A DNA stretch of 64,000 nt from Sitta carolinensis. Taxonomy: Eukaryota > Chordata > Aves > Passeriformes > Sittidae. Made by a program: the position numbers and the translations under genes. Below are positions 24,658 through 37,276 of the stretch, in pieces. The notes beneath the pieces are model-generated. The model searched no databases and was not told the origin of the DNA. It saw only the letters and a list, made by a program, of their open reading frames with translations. Every line of letters begins with the position of its first letter. The stretch's first letter is position 1. The stretch is taken from NCBI GenBank assembly GCA_032173965.1, contig CM063283.1, positions 79,734,743-79,798,742 on the forward strand, read 5' to 3'.

Positions 24658-25488
24658 TGTACTAGTTTGAAATTAAACCAGTGGGAGATTGTAAGTCAGA
24701 ATTATAATTTTATAGAAAAAATTAAAATAAATAAATGCAGTAGTACAAGAACACTGACAAAATTAGAATACAACCTGACACTCTATGGTGGTAGCAGCCC
24801 AAGCAGAGTGGTTCTGATAAAGTGAAGATCCAGCAGTAGCTCTTGTCCTCTGGGAATCCAGTAGGTAAGCACTGCTCTGGTAGTCAGTCTCAGCTTATAT
24901 CCAGGCTGGAATGCTTGGTTCCTCCCTCTGGGCGGAGCACCTCACAATGGGATGGTGAGTCATGTGCTAAGGCCTGATGGGCCCATTAACAGAAGATAAT
25001 CCAGAGTGGGGGAGGCAGGGAGCACTGCCTCACCTGGTTTCAACAGTTCATGAAGATGGTGATAGAATATACTTCAACATTGGGGTGCATTTTTTTTTAA
25101 GGATGAGCCGTTCTAGCATCTTTTCACTCATTTCTGGAAACAGAGGTTTTCCCTTTTTATTTCTGGGGTCGAGGCTTCTTATCAAACTTCTAACACTGGT
25201 GCCTCTGTTCTTGATTGTGGCTAGAACACTACCACCCCCACAAAAGCATTTCATGAACTTACTGAGGAAAACTCAAAGTCTGATATAGCAAGTATATTTG
25301 TACTATAGCTTCACAAAAGAATTTTACAGCCTAAGCTTAAGACAAACTTTTCAAAATCCTTTTAATCTAAAATCTAACTCTTTTTTTACCACCTTCAATT
25401 TCATGTAGTTGTTCTTACAAAGTTTCACCTCCTTTTTTTCTTAGCTTAAGAGAGAATTGGTGTTCTTCTAGTAAAAAGTTTTGTAACA
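24658..25488 (-). mobile_element. ERVL-like LTR on the minus strand
   Basis: Read on the minus strand, the unit would start TGTTACAAAAC at 25488 and end AGTACA at 24658, about 831 bp. It contains a GGATATAAGC TATA-type box (24894-24902 on +) with a GC-richer segment upstream and a T-rich 3' part with TTTATTTATTTT. The order of segments is like that of long ERVL-type LTRs known from passerine genomes, as I recall them. No clear target-site duplication or adjoining primer-binding site is visible. It is probably a solo or 3' LTR, and both ends are approximate. Confidence 0.5.
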
Positions 25489-25698
25489 CTGGGAAAAAAA
25501 AAGTCAATTTTGTCTAAGTTTTGTATCAGAAACATGCTTTCTTTCTTTGCATCTTTTTGCTGGCTATGTGCTTTTTTTTGTTGACTCCATGTGAGCTGTG
25601 CCAGCTGCTCTCAGTTTGGAATGGGGGTCAGGGCTGTTTTTGGCTTCAGGGCCGCCTTTAGAATGAACCACAGGGGGCCACTGGTGCTGGTGCCCATG

Positions 25699-26046
25699 CT
25701 CAGCTCCTTTGGTGCCCATACAGGTGCTGTCCCCATGCTCAGCTCCTTTGGTGCCCATACAGGTGCTGTCCCCATGCACAGCTCCTTTGGTGCCCATCAG
25801 GTGCTGTCCCCATGCTCAGCTCCTTTGGTGCCCATCCAGGTGCTGTCCCCATGCTCAGCTCCTTTGGTGCCCATACAGGTGCGTCCCCATGCTCAGCTCC
25901 TTTGGTGCCCATACAGGTGCTGTCCCATGCTCAGCTCCTTTGGTGCCCATACAGGTGCTGTCCCCATGCTCAGCTCCTTTGGTGCCCATCCAGGTGCTGT
26001 CCCCATGCTCAGCTCCTTTGGTGCCCATACAGGTGCTGTCCCCATG
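25699..26046. repeat. 39-bp minisatellite, nine copies
   Basis: Nine consecutive units start CTCAGCTCCTTTGGTGCCCA and end GTCCCCATG. Six are 39 bases and three are 38 (copies 3, 5 and 6, each missing one base). Point differences are few: a CACAG start in copy 3 and CATCCAGG in place of CATACAGG in copies 4 and 8. Because 39 is a multiple of three and the unit has no stop in several frames, long frames appear on both strands. The three single-base deletions move a would-be reading frame and argue against protein coding. The near identity of the copies suggests recent expansion or homogenisation. Confidence 0.95.
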
Positions 26047-26380
26047 CTCAGCCGCTCCCGATGCCGACACAGCCTCAGGCCAGCGTGGTTTGGTGTTCGA
26101 CTGGCACAAAAGCTCTGCAGGCTCTGCCGGCTCCTTTGCCCCTCCCGGCCGGGCCCGGTGGGTTCCTCGGGGAGGGCTCGGCAGCCGCTCCCGCCCCTCC
26201 CGGAGCGGAGAATCCCGGCCGGGCCGAGCGGGCCCAGCCCGGTTCCGCCCACACGGGCCGAGCGGGCCCGGCCGCCCCCGGCCCGCCACCGCCTCCGCAC
26301 CCTGGGCAGGGCCGGGAGAGGGCAGAGGGGTGTGCTCGGACAGCCGGGAGCAAAGAGACCTGCCCGGGCTTCGTTCAGAG
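26047..26380. promoter_or_regulatory. CpG-dense GC-rich block (candidate CpG island)
   Basis: A hand count gives about 35 CpG dinucleotides in 340 bases, at an estimated G+C near 70 percent, in a window that is otherwise AT-rich and CpG-poor. A 15-base GC motif starting GGGCCGAGCG is repeated at 26221 and 26255. Two canonical G-quadruplex motifs lie on the + strand (26151-26176 and 26304-26330). CCAAT-type motifs in both orientations follow at about 26408-26419. Such density usually marks an unmethylated promoter or a GC-rich retroviral LTR. No transcribed gene could be attached to it from sequence alone. Confidence 0.6.
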
Positions 26381-26830
26381 GGAATAAGAACTAGAAAATG
26401 TTTTCCCATTGGTCCAATAAAATGCCAATCTTAAACCTAGCTAGCTCACTTTTTTGGGCTGGTCAAACTAGGACAATCCTGAGGACCTTCCTGTTCCTGC
26501 CCAGACTCCCCAGGGTGCCTACCTGCCTTGATCATGGTCCAAGGCTCCTTTCCAAACTGGCGCCATTGGTCACTACGTCAGCAGTTCCATAGTGGTGCCA
26601 GTCTCCAGTCCCATGTCTGTCTCTTCCTGAAGGGTCCTTGCTGCATGGGCCCTGCCCTGGCTTATTGCTCTCTAAAAGTTTCAGGGCTGTTGGGCTTGCT
26701 GCTGGCCCTTAGCTCTGTCCCCTGTGCTCAGGCCCTGTGGGATGGTGGCTGTCAGGGTGGACATGACCAGCCCTAGAGTCCTCCTGGCACCCAGCTCCCC
26801 AGACCCAAGTGGCAGCTTATATGGCAGTGT
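26381..26830. other. GC-richer flank of the CpG block
   Basis: Moderate G+C sequence contains ATTGGTCCAAT at 26409 and a CRE-like ACTACGTCAGC near 26573. Frames of 64 and 82 codons (26398-26592 and 26528-26776) overlap in different registers; they lack recognisable domains and I do not call them genes. After about 26830 the composition drops back to AT-rich, so the island beginning at 20.87 kb ends here. Confidence 0.4.
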
Positions 26831-29235
26831 ATGTTTCACTGCTTCCTGATAATTATTTTTTTAAAAAAATTGATATATTTCCTTTACATGTAATCCTTAC
26901 AGTCCTTCACAAGCACTTTGTGTAATATTTGGCATCCTTATTTAATAGGGATTATAGATAGACTGTGAAGCAATGATCATTTATTTTTATGTAAGCTGTG
27001 AATTTCTGTCATCATATAAATACTTACTAAATCAGTCTACGTAGTGAAATGCAAGATAATCAAACCAATAATATAAATTATGAAATTGATCACTTCTTGT
27101 TGAATGAGTTGCTAGCGCCTGCCTCTCAGCTGAGTTCCACATAGTAAATATAAGAATTGGCCAAATATATGGCTGTTTGTATAGTTCAAAAGAAAATATG
27201 TACGGCTTCATTTACAAGAAAGGGTGATGAAAGAAAAGATCAGAAACATCAAAATGCAAGAATACAATTCAACAGTTTAACCAGTTCTGTGGGACTGCTG
27301 CAGAAACAGTGAACCATCTGCCAAAATAGGCAGACATGCCTACTTGCAATGTTAACTGTCTACAAAATAATCATAATAACAGTTAATTAAAAAAAAAAAC
27401 CAACAAAACAACTAAACCAACAAATTAAAGTCTTTGTTCATTTAGAAGTCATGAATCTTATAAAATCTTCAAAAAGCAAAAGCAAGGTAATTTCACACAA
27501 GCATTTAACATGGAAGTGTATGCTAAGTTGCATCGTGTTTGTAGTCTCACGCTGGATTTTAGTATCATTTCCCCAAATAATTGCACATTCTCGCCTGCTT
27601 TTGTCTTGGAAGAGAGAGAACATTTCTGTTTTGAACAGTGAATTAGTTTGCTTGAAACTGCATGTACACACAGTATGTATGCACTCTAGCAGCAGCTTTT
27701 CCAACCACTCAGTCACTGATTTAAGTGAAGCTTCAGAAAGTTGAGTGCTACAACCCCTGATCTGTGCTGTGTGTTTTGTAATGCAGCTGTGGTTGATAGT
27801 ACTTTTTCATTTAAAAGCTTGGCTTAGGGGTTGATTTCAGAGTAAGGAGTAGAGTCATTAAGTAGATGACAGACTCAAAATTGTGCAGAAAATCCATTCT
27901 AAGAAGCAAAAATCAATCTCTAGAGTCTTGTAGAACTAGAAGATCATTTTCCTATTCTGATAGATATTCAAGCTTGCACACCTTCATCTTCATTAGAAAG
28001 GATAGGAAAATAATTAACCATTTTTCTTAAGTATTAAAAGGTAATCTTTAAGATATGTTGATATCTCCAAAACTTTCTCCCATTTAACAAACCATGGAAT
28101 ATATCCAAGTAAATCAGGGGAGGTCTTCAATGTGTTTTAGTGTCTGAAAACAAATTCTGTTTTAAACAGAAAATAAATACAGTGAATAGAGAGAACATTT
28201 CAATCTCAGTTCAGGCATTTCTGTGCCTGGAGCAAGAACACATTGTAGATAAACAGGGAACAAGAAGTTCTGAGGAAGGACATTTAAATAAAATTATTTA
28301 CTGCTCACAATAATAGATGTGCTTTAACAAATGTTTTCCCTTTACTTCCTGAAAAATCCTTTCAGATACCAGGTTGCAACACAGGAGAAGGCAGCAGCAA
28401 GTTTTCATCTTGACAGAGTCTTCATTTTCATATGATCATTTCCTGATGATGTGATTTTTACACACCTTAACTACCAACAATTACAGTCTCAGGACAACAT
28501 TAGCTGTATCATCCAACCCTTTCTTGAATTCCCTGTGTTGTTCAAAACGGTTGCCTAATGGCTCAGTGAAGGCACTCAAATGCTGTCAGCCAGAAGCAGA
28601 CCCTGCACAAAATGTCCTGTATGTATAGCTTAAGGTCTGTAGACCCTACAGATAAAAAATAAAGGGTGACGACAATTTTCAGAAACCACTCTCTAAAAAA
28701 ACATTTATAACTTAATCTCCACAGTAGAAAAAAAATCATCAAAACCAACATTTCTTGAGGGATTTTTTTCAAACATTGACTCATTAACTCACTTTAACCG
28801 TCAAAAGTTTGGGTGGTTACAGCTTCCTAAATTTACTGCAGAAACTAAGGTTCAGCTGGCAATAGATGCTGCAAAAGCTGTTTTACCCTCTTTGAAATTC
28901 TCTGATGTTTTTCTCTCTTGTTCCTTTCCCATAAGTCTAAAATGAGACTTACCGCACCCTGGTAAAGCAACTTATTAGACCAACCTTATTAGATTACTCA
29001 CAACTGCTAGAGAGATAATACATGAAAACCTGTAACCCACTTTACAGCAAGGGGAGAAAAACTCCAGTACATTCCTTCCTCACAAATTTTAAAATTACGT
29101 TTTACATTATTTGTGGACTTTCGGATTTTGCAAATGATACCTTACACAAATATGACCAGTTGATGTGAGTGGATAGTGTTACTTGAGGGAACATTTCAGA
29201 TAACTTTTACAAATACAAATACATTTGGATTTTGC

Positions 29236-29261
29236 TTTTTTTTTTTTTTTTTTTTTTTTTT
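29236..29261. repeat. Poly(T) tract of 26 bases
   Basis: A pure T run. No retrotransposon body is recognised on the minus strand next to it. Confidence 0.9.
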
Positions 29262-31073
29262 GAGTTCTCCTAATTTTTTAGACTTCAGTAACACCTTCTG
29301 TAACATCTCCTACTGTGACATAGCATAAAGAATTTTAATAACAACTTTGAGGGTGGAAAGCTGAGCACTTAAGAATTGCTACATTCAAAGTACTGCTAAC
29401 AAGTACTGCTGTTTTCAATGAGTAGAAGATAAAAACTTATTCACTTTGCAGTCTTGAAAATTCTGAATCAAGAAATTTTGAATATAAGTCTTGAGTTCCC
29501 CAAGAATCAAAAATTTTCTTAGCTAATTGGTGAGGAAGATTATGCATGCTATGTTATGCTGCTGCTGGCCAACAGCAGACCCCTTTTTCTATTTGTTCTG
29601 TAGATCTTCCACAGTTTATGATATGAGTTGAAAACTGTGAGAAAAATTAAAGCCCCTCCTTTTGCTTTTCCTGTAGTGCATCCGTATTTGCATGTATGTG
29701 GTAGGTGGAGGGCTATCACATTGAGACACTTGTAAAGCCTTCTGTAAATCTCCATCTATTGACATTTCTATGTGTTGTTTTATTTAAAAAAAAAAAAAAA
29801 AATTGTGTGATTTCCAAATAGTGATAGCAAATTAGGCATTCAATTATTGCTTTCTACCCCAAGTACCATGACCTATCCACAGAGTTTGAGATTTCTTTGT
29901 TCTAGAAATACCAAAGCCCACAAACTACACAGCTTGATATTTATTTTGGCAACTCACAGTAAAACATCAGTGTAAACACCTTTTGGCTGATGGGCAGAAT
30001 GTCATTATGCCAGAATGTCTTTTGATGCTTTAACCATCTTCAAACATTCTCAGTTACAGTATGTAGACCTCTTAGCTGGAATTAATCCACTTTACTTTGT
30101 AAATAAATTGCTACTTCCTCCACTGTAAATTTATCCTGACTCCTTTAATCAATAGTGTAATTCTACAGTGCAGAGTCATACGTTCCTTAATGTAAAAGCC
30201 ATTGCGCTTTGTTCTGAAGAACAAAAAACATAAGAAAAGGTACAACGTGCTCACAGCTCTGTGTTTACATATGAAAAGCAAAGGCAGCTGGCCAAATACA
30301 CTTGCAAAATGTTTAATTTAAAGAACTCCAGTCCAAAAAATAATGATGGTCCGAGATGTGAGGAAACAAAGTCAGATTCTAAAAGCATGTGCCTCACAAT
30401 AATTGAAATTAAATCTAACTGAAAGAGCAATAAAGAAACGGTCTTTGGAATGCTGGAATTTGAGATACAATGAGAAATACTGAAATTTATTTGCAGTACT
30501 AAAATAGTGTGCAGAAAATTTGAAGCCTTTCTTCTATTGTATTTTATTTTTATACTGTAACTCAATGTACTTTAGTTAGAGAATTATTTATCCTGAAATC
30601 ATTAATTTCTCCATAGATTAAATATTTATTAGCTTAACCCTTCTACTGTGCAAGTCAGTTGAGCAATCTTCTTTGAGCTACACATTTTTCTTCTCAACAG
30701 TAATTTTATAGGCAAGGCAAAACTGAGGATGTTGTTTGTTCCACAGTCTGCTGAAAATAAAGAATAGAAAAATATAATTTTGTTTAAATTTATAGCAAGT
30801 TTTAATATCAAAAGGGTACTCATACAATTTTTAAAAGAAATTTTTTAATAGATGAGATCAGAGAAAACTGGCCATGGAGTTTTTTTGCTTTAGTGCAAGG
30901 CAAAGTAAATACAGAACCAAGCATACCCACTCCTGGAAAATGTTGTAAACCATGTATTTAGTGGTTCAAAGATTCAAACACATTTCAGTAATTAATATAT
31001 GCAAAGTTACCTGAAACCTTAAGTTTTCCTTTATATCCTCAGGCACTTAACCAAATGATCTTTATTCTAGTGG

Positions 31074-31109
31074 CTAATGGGTGGTACGTAACTAATGAGT
31101 GGTATGTAA
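31074..31109. repeat. 18-bp tandem duplication
   Basis: The units at 31074-31091 and 31092-31109 share CTAATG-GTGGTA-GTAA with two substitutions. They are adjacent and in the same orientation. Confidence 0.85.
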
Positions 31110-33311
31110 CTTAAAACCATATTTACTTATTTCAGTGTAATGATAGGGTGGGGAAATTTTCACTGAAATTGCAAAAGATTTGGATATTTAAAGTATTATT
31201 CATAAGTGCTGGAGTGAATTTGATTCCCAGGGCTCTTTGCCTGTGAGTGTTAGGTTTTGATTACCCAGGGGGAAAAAGGTTCTAACATCTATAGAGGATC
31301 ATCCTTACATATCCTGACAGTGGTGAATATTTTTTATGCTAGTTATAACAGTTCTCTGAACAATATTTACTATTTTAGTAAAACCTTTAGCTGAGACTGA
31401 TGATTTGAAAATGCTGATTTTAAAAAACTAAAATATTTCCTGGAAAGTCTTTGGTTTTCATTTTATTTTTAAATAAGACACTAAAAATGCTCACATGCTT
31501 TCTACAAATGCTTTCTAGTGAAATAAAAATAGATCCCTTATGTTCTTCTTGTTTAAGCATTATGTTCTTCTTATTTTTGCATTCAAAGCAAAGTAAGTTA
31601 TATTTAAATATATAACTATGGTAATATGAAAATGTATCATTTCAAAGTCTCCCAGTTTTGTTTTACAAATAATGTATACATGTTTACAACATGGCAGAAA
31701 CTACTGATAACTTGAAAAATTTTGTTAAATAGAAAAAAACCCTCTTATTATCAGCCCTATTTTTAAGATTTTATGTCTATTTCAAGCACCTTTATAAGTG
31801 TGGGAAATTCCTACTCCTAAGTTCTTCAGGCATCTTTGACACCTGCAGTTGTTATTCTTTTTTAAATAGTCCCTCTGCAATTATCTCCCAGAGGATAGGA
31901 GTTATATATGTGTTCCCTTTCCCTACTGTTATTAATGACCCTTATATTAGAAAATTAGAAAAAAAATGAAGGTTCCTTCTGAGTTAAAGTAAAAATAAAT
32001 TTAAAGGGAAGTCTTGACCTGTGAGGTTTCTACTTCCTCTAAATGGATCCCTTTCTTCTTAGCCAGACCAAATAACGTACCATGGTGACTCCTTCAATGT
32101 TTTTTCATTACACATTATAAGTGATATATCTACTCTTTGCTTCCAAATTAGTGTGCTAATTAGAGTAGAGTTTACCAAGGCAGCAGACTCACTCAGGTCT
32201 CATTAACTTTGCTAAGGACACTGGAAATTGAGGCTTCTTTTTATTTTGGCCTATTTATAGGCATGTCATTGGCTGGAGTTAAACATGAAGACATAGGAAA
32301 CCTGTCCAAGTATTTATTTACAAAACCAGTAGCAGCAGATGTGGCGTTCAGAGTTGCAGGCCTAGAGAGGGGCTAAAGACACAGGAGAAGCAGAAGGGAA
32401 GGAAATTTGAAAAAAAAAAAAAAGAAAATAAAAAAAGGAAAATAAAGGAAAAGATCTCCCTTGTCCCAATAAATAAAGCCCTCTCCTAGCTTCCAGCTTC
32501 AGAGTGGAATTTCACCGTCAGAACCTGAAGTGGTGACAAGTCAGTAAGTGAGCTCATTGCATGGGTAATAGACTGACACAGTTTTCCTTCACATTGCATT
32601 TACTGAGCAGCTCTGGCAGCAGATCTAGAGGGAGATACTTACATTGCCCTCCCAGCTGGTGGCCATCTGCCTTAGTGACAACTGCCAGATGGAGGAAAAA
32701 TGCATGAAATCAGAGATCAAACACTAAATAAAAGAAAATTACTTTGAAAGCAACTTTGTCATGTTATAAATAGACTGTTTTAAAATGTCTCACATGTTTT
32801 AATTAGAAGGGGAAAAGGGAGGTAATGAGGTAGATATAAACCTGCGAGAGAAAGATAGTGCAGCAATTTGCGCACTGCCTTACTCTGCTCTGAATGTGGA
32901 TGACACTAATTTAGAGATACATTTTGATGTTCTTACATCAAAAAGTACCTATTAGATGAATGCAAGAATTACCAAATAAAGTTTCTTTCCCCTCATGGTT
33001 AGTGTGGTGGGAGCCTCCCACAAGTGCATTCCAGCTCCTGAGAGTGCTTTTCACAAGCGACTTGCTCTGACCCTCTGTGCTGATTAATCTTCTTCTGAAA
33101 GCAAACTCAGAGCAGGGATGGTGAGGACCAGTGTCACCCGACTGAAGCCTGCAACGATGAATCAGCCACTAGAGCCTGAAGAAAGATGAACAAGGAAATT
33201 GATGGTTCCCTTTTGCCCCTGCACACAAGCTTAATTATGTAAAGGGTAAACAAACTCTCCTTTATTCACAAAGGGATTTATAATAAATCAAAAAGCTAAA
33301 AGGAAAGAAAA

Positions 33312-33340
33312 AACAACTACAACAACAACAACAACAAAAA
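33312..33340. repeat. CAA trinucleotide repeat
   Basis: Consecutive CAA/ACA units with one CTA interruption, ending in an A run. Confidence 0.8.
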
Positions 33341-34264
33341 TTTTAAAACCTCAAAGACCTTGCTTTTTCATAGACAATTCATGAATTCCTGGGAAAGTAG
33401 GGTTAAACAACTTCTCCCACACACTACTAAACACAACATAAAAAGAGGATGTTGTGCATAGCTAGAAGGACAATGCAAGATACAGAGGCAGAGAGATTTA
33501 CTGGGTATGGAAGATTATTGGTACTACTATACCACTGGCAAAAATGTTAGTGAGCACTGGGAAACTCAGTGCCTCCATTTATAAATTTTAACATCTTTCA
33601 CCTGTTTTAATTTCTAGTAAATTTGAATGAGAATACTTTTGCTTTTACCTGATAATAAAGGGACTTGAAAAAAACTATATTTTTTCTTATCAATAAAATA
33701 TAGGGGAGAGACTTGTGAACAATTGCATAGCTGAAATTACTTGAGTAAGGAATTTTGAGTAAACAGTTTTGATTTGACAAAATAATAGTCATTTGTAGAA
33801 AGAAGAGTGTTTTTCTTCCCTAGAAATTGGTTTTGAAGTAACCTATTTAGAAGACTCAGTTTATCACCTTTTCACAGTACTTCTAGATGTAAGTGTGCTT
33901 GGTGGTCAACATTTGTCTAAGACCAAGACCATTATCTCTCAAATGTAACCATCTTTTGTCATCCTTCACTCTATGCAGAGTCATTATTAACATGGATGTG
34001 GCAATATGTTGATACAAATAGACAGAAGTACACAATGCTGGGGGACTCTCCCTTATGTCTCCTACATTTCCTTAGGGAAATTATATATATTTTGCAAACC
34101 ATGAAAAGCACCAGCAGGAAGTTTTGCCACACCTTTGGAGACTGTATTATCCTTTAGACATTTTAATCTAATTCTGCCTAATATTCCATGTAAGAGCAGC
34201 GTTGTTGTGAACTTCTTTATGAATTTACTTGATAGATTGGGTCATTGTCTGGAAAAGTAATTAG

Positions 34265-34360
34265 TGGATTTTTTGTGGGGTTTTTTGCTGATGATTTTGT
34301 GGGGTCTTTGGCAGTGGTTTTTTGGGGGTTTTTTGTGGGTTTTTGTTTGTTTGGTTTTGG
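34265..34360 (+). repeat. G/T-only tract with clustered G runs
   Basis: Almost a hundred bases are composed nearly entirely of G and T on the + strand. G runs of three to five bases lie at 34277-34280, 34301-34304, 34324-34328 and 34337-34339, separated by T-rich loops of 8 to 20 bases. The Trp/Phe-rich open frame here follows from composition. It is a long-loop G-quadruplex candidate and not a canonical one. Confidence 0.7.
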
Positions 34361-35039
34361 TGACAAACATAAAAATTAAAAATGTGTTGATTATGGAAAT
34401 TTTTTTTCATGAGTACAGCTTTGTAGTGGAACAGTCATTCTTGAAGATATCAGAGAAAGAAACATAGAAATCCCTGCCAAGTCACAGAGTATCAACAGAC
34501 TTACACTGGTGTTCTTCAGAGGTAATACTTTCAACTCTTTAGTAATAGGAAGAGCGTATATTGCTTGCATCTTTTTGTGAACCACACAGTGGAGTCACCA
34601 GAACAGTGCTGATGGCTCAAGAGTGACAATTAGTTCTGCTTAGTACTTGGATCAGGATTCTTGAAAAAAGTGGGATATAGCAGGAAGACCGTACATTGAT
34701 ATTACCGAGCTCTCACCACCACAGGATACAAGCACTCTGCCCCATATAAGTGCATAAGCAGTGAACTACCAGCATTTCCCTTAGCAATGCATTTATATTT
34801 TCTATGCCAAACCTTACTATGTTCATAATTTTCTTTCCTAAATATTAAGCGATTTGACAATATAGTATATAAAAAAAAATTAACAACAAATACCTAATAT
34901 GAATAAATTGTCAGTCGGATGTGCACATACTGTTGAGTCACTGAAATAAGAGTGTTTATATGCTTCATGGTAGAATTTCTCCCCTTATTTATTGTTGTTA
35001 TTGAAGGTTTTGAAGATTTATTTTAGAGATTTCTTTCAG

Positions 35040-35352
35040 TACCTGAAAGAAGCCTACAAGATAGAAACCTTTTACAAGATCATGTAGTGATAGGACAAGG
35101 GGGAATAACTTCAAAATGAAAGAAAGTAAGTTGAGATTAGATGTTAGAAAGAAGTTCTTTCTTGTGAGGCTGGTGAGGCACTGGAACAGGTTGCCCAGAG
35201 AAGCTGCCCCATCTGTGGATGTGATCAAGACCAGGTTGGTTGGGCTTTGAGCAACCTGGTCTAGAAGAAAGTGTCCCTGCAGGGGAATTGAAACAAGATG
35301 ATCTTTAAGGTTCCTTCCAACCCAAGCCATTTTATGATTCTACGACTCTGTA
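35040..35352 (+). mobile_element. CR1 LINE 3' end, plus strand
   Basis: The order of diagnostic segments matches the avian CR1 3' region: CCTGAAAGAAGCCTACAAG, then CATGTAGTGATAGGACAAGG, GGTGAGGCACTGGAACAGG, TTGCCCAGAGAAGCTG, GGGCTTTGAGCAACCTGGTC, GTGTCCCTGCAGGGG, and finally CCTTCCAACCC followed by TATGATTCTACGA. Small deletions are present, for example after CTACAAGA and in the CCCATGGCAGG part. The element is 5'-truncated like most CR1 copies and cannot move. Open frames overlying it on the minus strand are not genes. Confidence 0.95.
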
Positions 35353-36879
35353 ATTCCTTTCTGACCACCCAGGCAAGTTGCACATATTTCAGAGTAAACA
35401 AGCAACATAGCAGGAAGATAAAGAAACAAAGAAGCTCTTGATGAGGGTGAACTTTTTTGTGACCAGCCAAGTGTTCCATGTGTATTACAGGATAATGAGT
35501 CTCAGGCCCTGACAGTGAGGGGAAAAAGAAGAGATTACAAAATGAACACTTCTATTCAGAGACCAATATAATGGAACATTTCTATTTTTATGCATAAATA
35601 AATATTTTCATTTTCAATGCTTTTGCTAAATCACTATTTATGTAGAAGGAAAATAAAGTGTAATGAAGAAGACCAGAGGAGGATTCAGACAAAAACAGTG
35701 CAAAAATTATTATTGATGCATTTGTGGAAATTTATAATTACAGTTACATACATTCCTTGCATCTCTTTTTAGGTATCAGGGTTTTTACAGTACAATTCTA
35801 GTTGCGATTGTAACTTCTTAGTATACTGTGGATTGGAAAGTGAGTTTGGTTCTCGCTGCCAAGTCATTTAAGTTCACATCTTTAGGTAATAACTGAGAAA
35901 GATCTGGAAAAGTACAATGAAAGTTGTAGTCTTGTACCTTTTCCTCTTCTGCATCTTTCTTCCACTGTGTCCATATTGTGCAATTAAAGAAAAAGGGAGA
36001 AACAAAGTAATTTAGAAACATAATGGGCTTGCATGGACCATCATCAAATTCCTAGTTTTTCCCTGTAACATGATTCTAGGCAGCATGACAATGTAAAGCT
36101 TGTCATTATTTTTCACAACACTCATTATTTTGAAATATGGGACCTACCTGAACATACATATAGGTTACAAAAATAACTTGTAGAAAGGATGTATAGAGCC
36201 TTACAACTGCCGTTGTGAAGCTCAGAGCTCGAGCACACCTTTAAGTGAACAGTAACTGTGAGTAATAAGAGGCAAAACACTGTTGAAAGGAAGTTCAAAT
36301 ATTTTGCCCCTGAACTTGCAACTTTAATATATTCCAGCCTTTCTCAACCATCTATGTTTGACATCTTTCATTTCTAGAAAGTCTGAAATGGACAGTTATT
36401 GTCAGAATGCATGAATACAAAAGAACTCCCTGTGAATCCTGAGCCACAGACCTCTGGTAGCTTGCAATTAATTGTATCTTCTCTCCACTCTTTAACGCTG
36501 CACTGGGAAACAAATGGCAATCAGAGTATTACAAACAAACAAAACAAAAAAAAATAATGACTATATTTTATTCTCCCTCTTACCTGCTAGAAAAAAACAT
36601 TTTTTACTGAAATTAGAAACTAGATAAAAATGTTTTATATACTAGCTAGAGAAATTTGGAGATTTTCCCCAATTTTTGATAGATGAATGACAATTATAGG
36701 CCTTTCCCTCTATTAAAGATTACTCACTAAATGTCCAGTACAACACAAGCAACTCACAGGAATAAACAGAACAATCTCTACTAAATTACCAAGACTTCCC
36801 TCAGCACACTCATTTGTGTCCTACAACTTCATTCTCCAGAGTCTGATTGCTGTAAAAGTCAGAGAAGTGGAGCCGATGA

Positions 36880-37043
36880 TTGAATGTTAATGGGGGACCA
36901 TGTAATACCTAATTAGGAATTCTGCAGACTACTTAAGAGGGGTTTATTTCTTCTAAGAATTTCAATTAGCTGCTAAAGAAGAGGAAGCTGCTGAAGCTTC
37001 CATGAGAAAGCAACTAAAGATGCAATTTTAAGCTGGTCAACAG
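36880..37043. promoter_or_regulatory. Candidate homeodomain-rich enhancer
   Basis: The 10-base palindrome CCTAATTAGG at 36908-36917 carries a paired TAAT core, and CAATTAG follows at 36963. The stretch is free of repeats and ends at CAG|GTAAGAA (37041-37050), which also resembles a splice donor. Function is inferred from motifs only. Confidence 0.25.
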
Positions 37044-37276
37044 GTAAGAAGCAATTTTCATCCTATTATGGTGTGTTCTGCAGGAGACAGATTGGACTAG
37101 TGTGCAAGAAAATTCTTTCCCAGAACTTTAGTGAAGACCCATCAATGCCTAAAATTCAGGATTTTCTCTAAAAAGCTAAAAAGGAGATCTGCAGTACTGT
37201 ACAGAGTACAGATCACCCCCAGATAAAAGGAGTATCAGGCAACTTAATCAGAGTTGCATCACCTGTTCAAGTACTC

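Larger units (their letters stand above)
26831..35039. other. AT-rich non-coding stretch, no gene supported
   Basis: No exon or RNA gene is recognised. The longest frames are about 90-105 codons and lack family features. It contains poly(T) at 29236-29261, poly(A) at 29785-29801, an 18-bp tandem duplication at 31074, a duplicated TTATGTTCTTCTT motif near 31538-31575, an A-rich purine block at 32410-32452, a CAA repeat at 33312 and a G/T tract at 34265. Confidence 0.65.

Noticed and set aside
25699..26046. Direct-repeat array as a possible CRISPR
   Set aside because: Units are contiguous with no unique spacers, and the sequence context is vertebrate.
25591..26434. Overlapping open frames of 135 to 267 codons on both strands
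   Set aside because: They run through a 39-bp minisatellite (a multiple of three with stop-free frames) and then GC-rich sequence. The longest starts at GTG, single-base deletions between units shift the register, and both strands are open at once.
37041..37050. CAG|GTAAGAA splice-donor-like sequence
   Set aside because: A single consensus match without a recognisable exon upstream is not evidence of a gene.
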